Assembly (NCBI GenBank): GCA_002102555.1
Contig: MCFL01000289.1
Coordinates: 1-29,465, forward strand
Direction: 5' to 3'
Source of the DNA: Catenaria anguillulae PL171
Lineage: Eukaryota > Blastocladiomycota > Blastocladiomycetes > Blastocladiales > Catenariaceae
Length of the DNA: 29,465 bases
Shown: piece after piece, positions 28,600-29,465 of the stretch
How positions within the stretch are numbered: the first letter of the stretch is position 1
How the letters are laid out: each line of letters starts with the position of its first letter
The notes under the pieces: model-generated
The model's input: only the letters and a program-made list of their open reading frames with translations
What the model was told of the DNA's origin: nothing
Database searches by the model: none
Program-made: the position numbers and the translations under genes

Positions 28600-29465
28600 C
28601 CGTTTGAACTCGACTCGGAGATCTTGCACCTTTTTGCATCAGCGACAGCGACAGCGAGATCGGGACGTCAACAAGCTGAGGGAGGAGGTCGCAGCGCGTC
28701 AGATCGAGAGGCCTCGTGCCACCTGAAACGACCGCGCAGGAATCTCGATTTTTCCAGCTCGCCATCGTCCCGCTCGGATTACCTACCACAATGGCTGTCA
28801 CCAATACGTACCCTGCAGGCGGGATGGGCATGGCGCTGCTGCCTATATTCCCGCGTGGGCAGTACAGTCTGCATTCGATCCGAGACACATGGCTCCGTTC
28901 ATTCAACAACAGTACCCTGTTTTTGCCCCCTTCCTTCCTCTTTCGTCTTCTACTTCAACGCCCATTGCCCAGACGCCCGAGCAATTCATGAATTTGGCGT
29001 TGGGACGGTCTGTTGTCTCAATTCTTGCTGCCAACCATTGCTGACATTACTTTCTGACGTCCCCCTTCTCCTTTCCCTTCCAATAGGACCAGTCATTGGA
29101 CACCTCAGTCGCAGCCAACGTTGCCAAATGGGCGGCAACTCGCCCGGGCGCAAGCACCGCCTCGACCGGCATCCTCCCTCGCCTGACCTGCCATGGCGCA
29201 ACCGGGCAACCACGCCATTTCCAATGTTGGAATCAAGCCAAGCATTGCCGAGTCCCGCAATGTCAAGCGCAAGGCGTTGAATCCCACAACCAGCATATCG
29301 CGCCTTCTCGTTCCTCAACCACATGCACCCAAGTGGGCCAAGCTCTGGGCTGTACACTTGGCATGGCGATTTCTTGGCCATGAGCATTCGTCGATGAACG
29401 TCACTTTCGAGAAGGTACACACATTCGTTCCAATTGTTCATCTCGTTTGTTGAGCTGAGCACTTA
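28600..29465 (+). pseudogene. Putative partial gene at the right edge, interrupted by TGA codons
   Basis: Not recognised. One plus-strand frame keeps coding character over most of this span. A charged helix-like part at about 28637-28717 (RDVNKLREEVAARQIE) ends at TGA 28718-28720. The same frame then gives HGAAAYIPAWAVQSAFDPRH and, from ATG 28889, a Pro/Gln/Ser stretch (FIQQQYPVFAPFLPLSS, TPIAQTPEQFMNLALG). A 79-nt intron at 29008-29086 (GTCTGT...CAATAG) would join RTSHWTPQSQPTLPNGRQ. A second TGA at 29184-29186 is followed in the same frame by MAQPGNHAISNVGIKPSIA and TKLW-like basic text up to a donor GAG AAG|GTACAC at 29453/29454. The stops could be introns not resolved here, base errors, or true decay. 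No domain is recognised; the gene would continue beyond the window. Confidence 0.3.
29445..29463 (+). repeat. 19-bp direct repeat, copy 2
   Basis: Identical to 26982-27000. Here it lies just downstream of a possible splice donor at 29454, thus perhaps within an intron. Confidence 0.8.

Noticed and set aside
28986-29462. 158-codon minus-strand frame at the right edge
   Set aside because: It opposes the plus-strand frame with better codon character and shows no domain.

Overview
This window looks like nuclear DNA from a fungus, probably a zoosporic, early-diverging one (Blastocladiomycota is my best guess; nothing here proves it). The signs are: a White Collar-1-type LOV photoreceptor; a mitofusin of the Fzo1 type; a mitochondrial LepA/Guf1 GTPase; a GRWD1/Rrb1 ribosome-assembly factor; an Alr/Mnr2-type CorA magnesium transporter; an animal-like Na,K-ATPase alpha-subunit homologue (type IIC P-type ATPase), a type kept by some zoosporic fungi; G+C-rich codons; and short spliceosomal introns of 70-88 nt, most of which start with GTACG.

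Layout, left to right. 1-660: no gene seen. 677-3556 (+): ubiquitin-specific protease with a USP8-like N-terminal helical domain. 3849-4636 (-): Ser-rich orphan protein. About 4640-7600: an A/T-richer, gene-poor stretch holding a broken hAT transposase (5650-6600), a small orphan gene (6704-7123, -) and a 220-bp terminal-inverted-repeat element (7342-7561) of MITE type. 7589-7950 (-): small two-exon orphan gene. 8303-10167 (+): CorA Mg2+ transporter, convergent with the WC-1 gene (10588-13353, -). 14122-16920 (-): mitofusin. 17249-19322 (-): Guf1, sharing a 264-bp divergent promoter with Rrb1 (19587-21219, +). 21552-22332 (+): small protein with a C-terminal membrane anchor. 23409-26918 (+): Na,K-ATPase-like pump whose last quarter carries about ten single-base losses. 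26919-28600: no supported gene. 28600-29465: traces of a partial gene interrupted by in-frame TGA codons, running off the right edge.

The genes are ordinary eukaryotic housekeeping and signalling genes, not an operon. Shared regulation is plausible only for the Guf1/Rrb1 divergent pair (mitochondrial translation and cytosolic ribosome assembly). The most novel items are the MITE with a phased array of AACGGCA heptamers next to the 3' end of a gene, the WC-1 protein that has its LOV cysteine but no GATA zinc finger with three tandem GGATCC sites in its upstream region, the unusual GTACG donor preference, and the strongly localised frame damage in the ATPase gene.

Limits: all identifications come from reading motifs by eye. 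Exon joins were chosen by frame and by continuity of family motifs. The 5' third of the protease gene and everything right of about 26,080 are uncertain.
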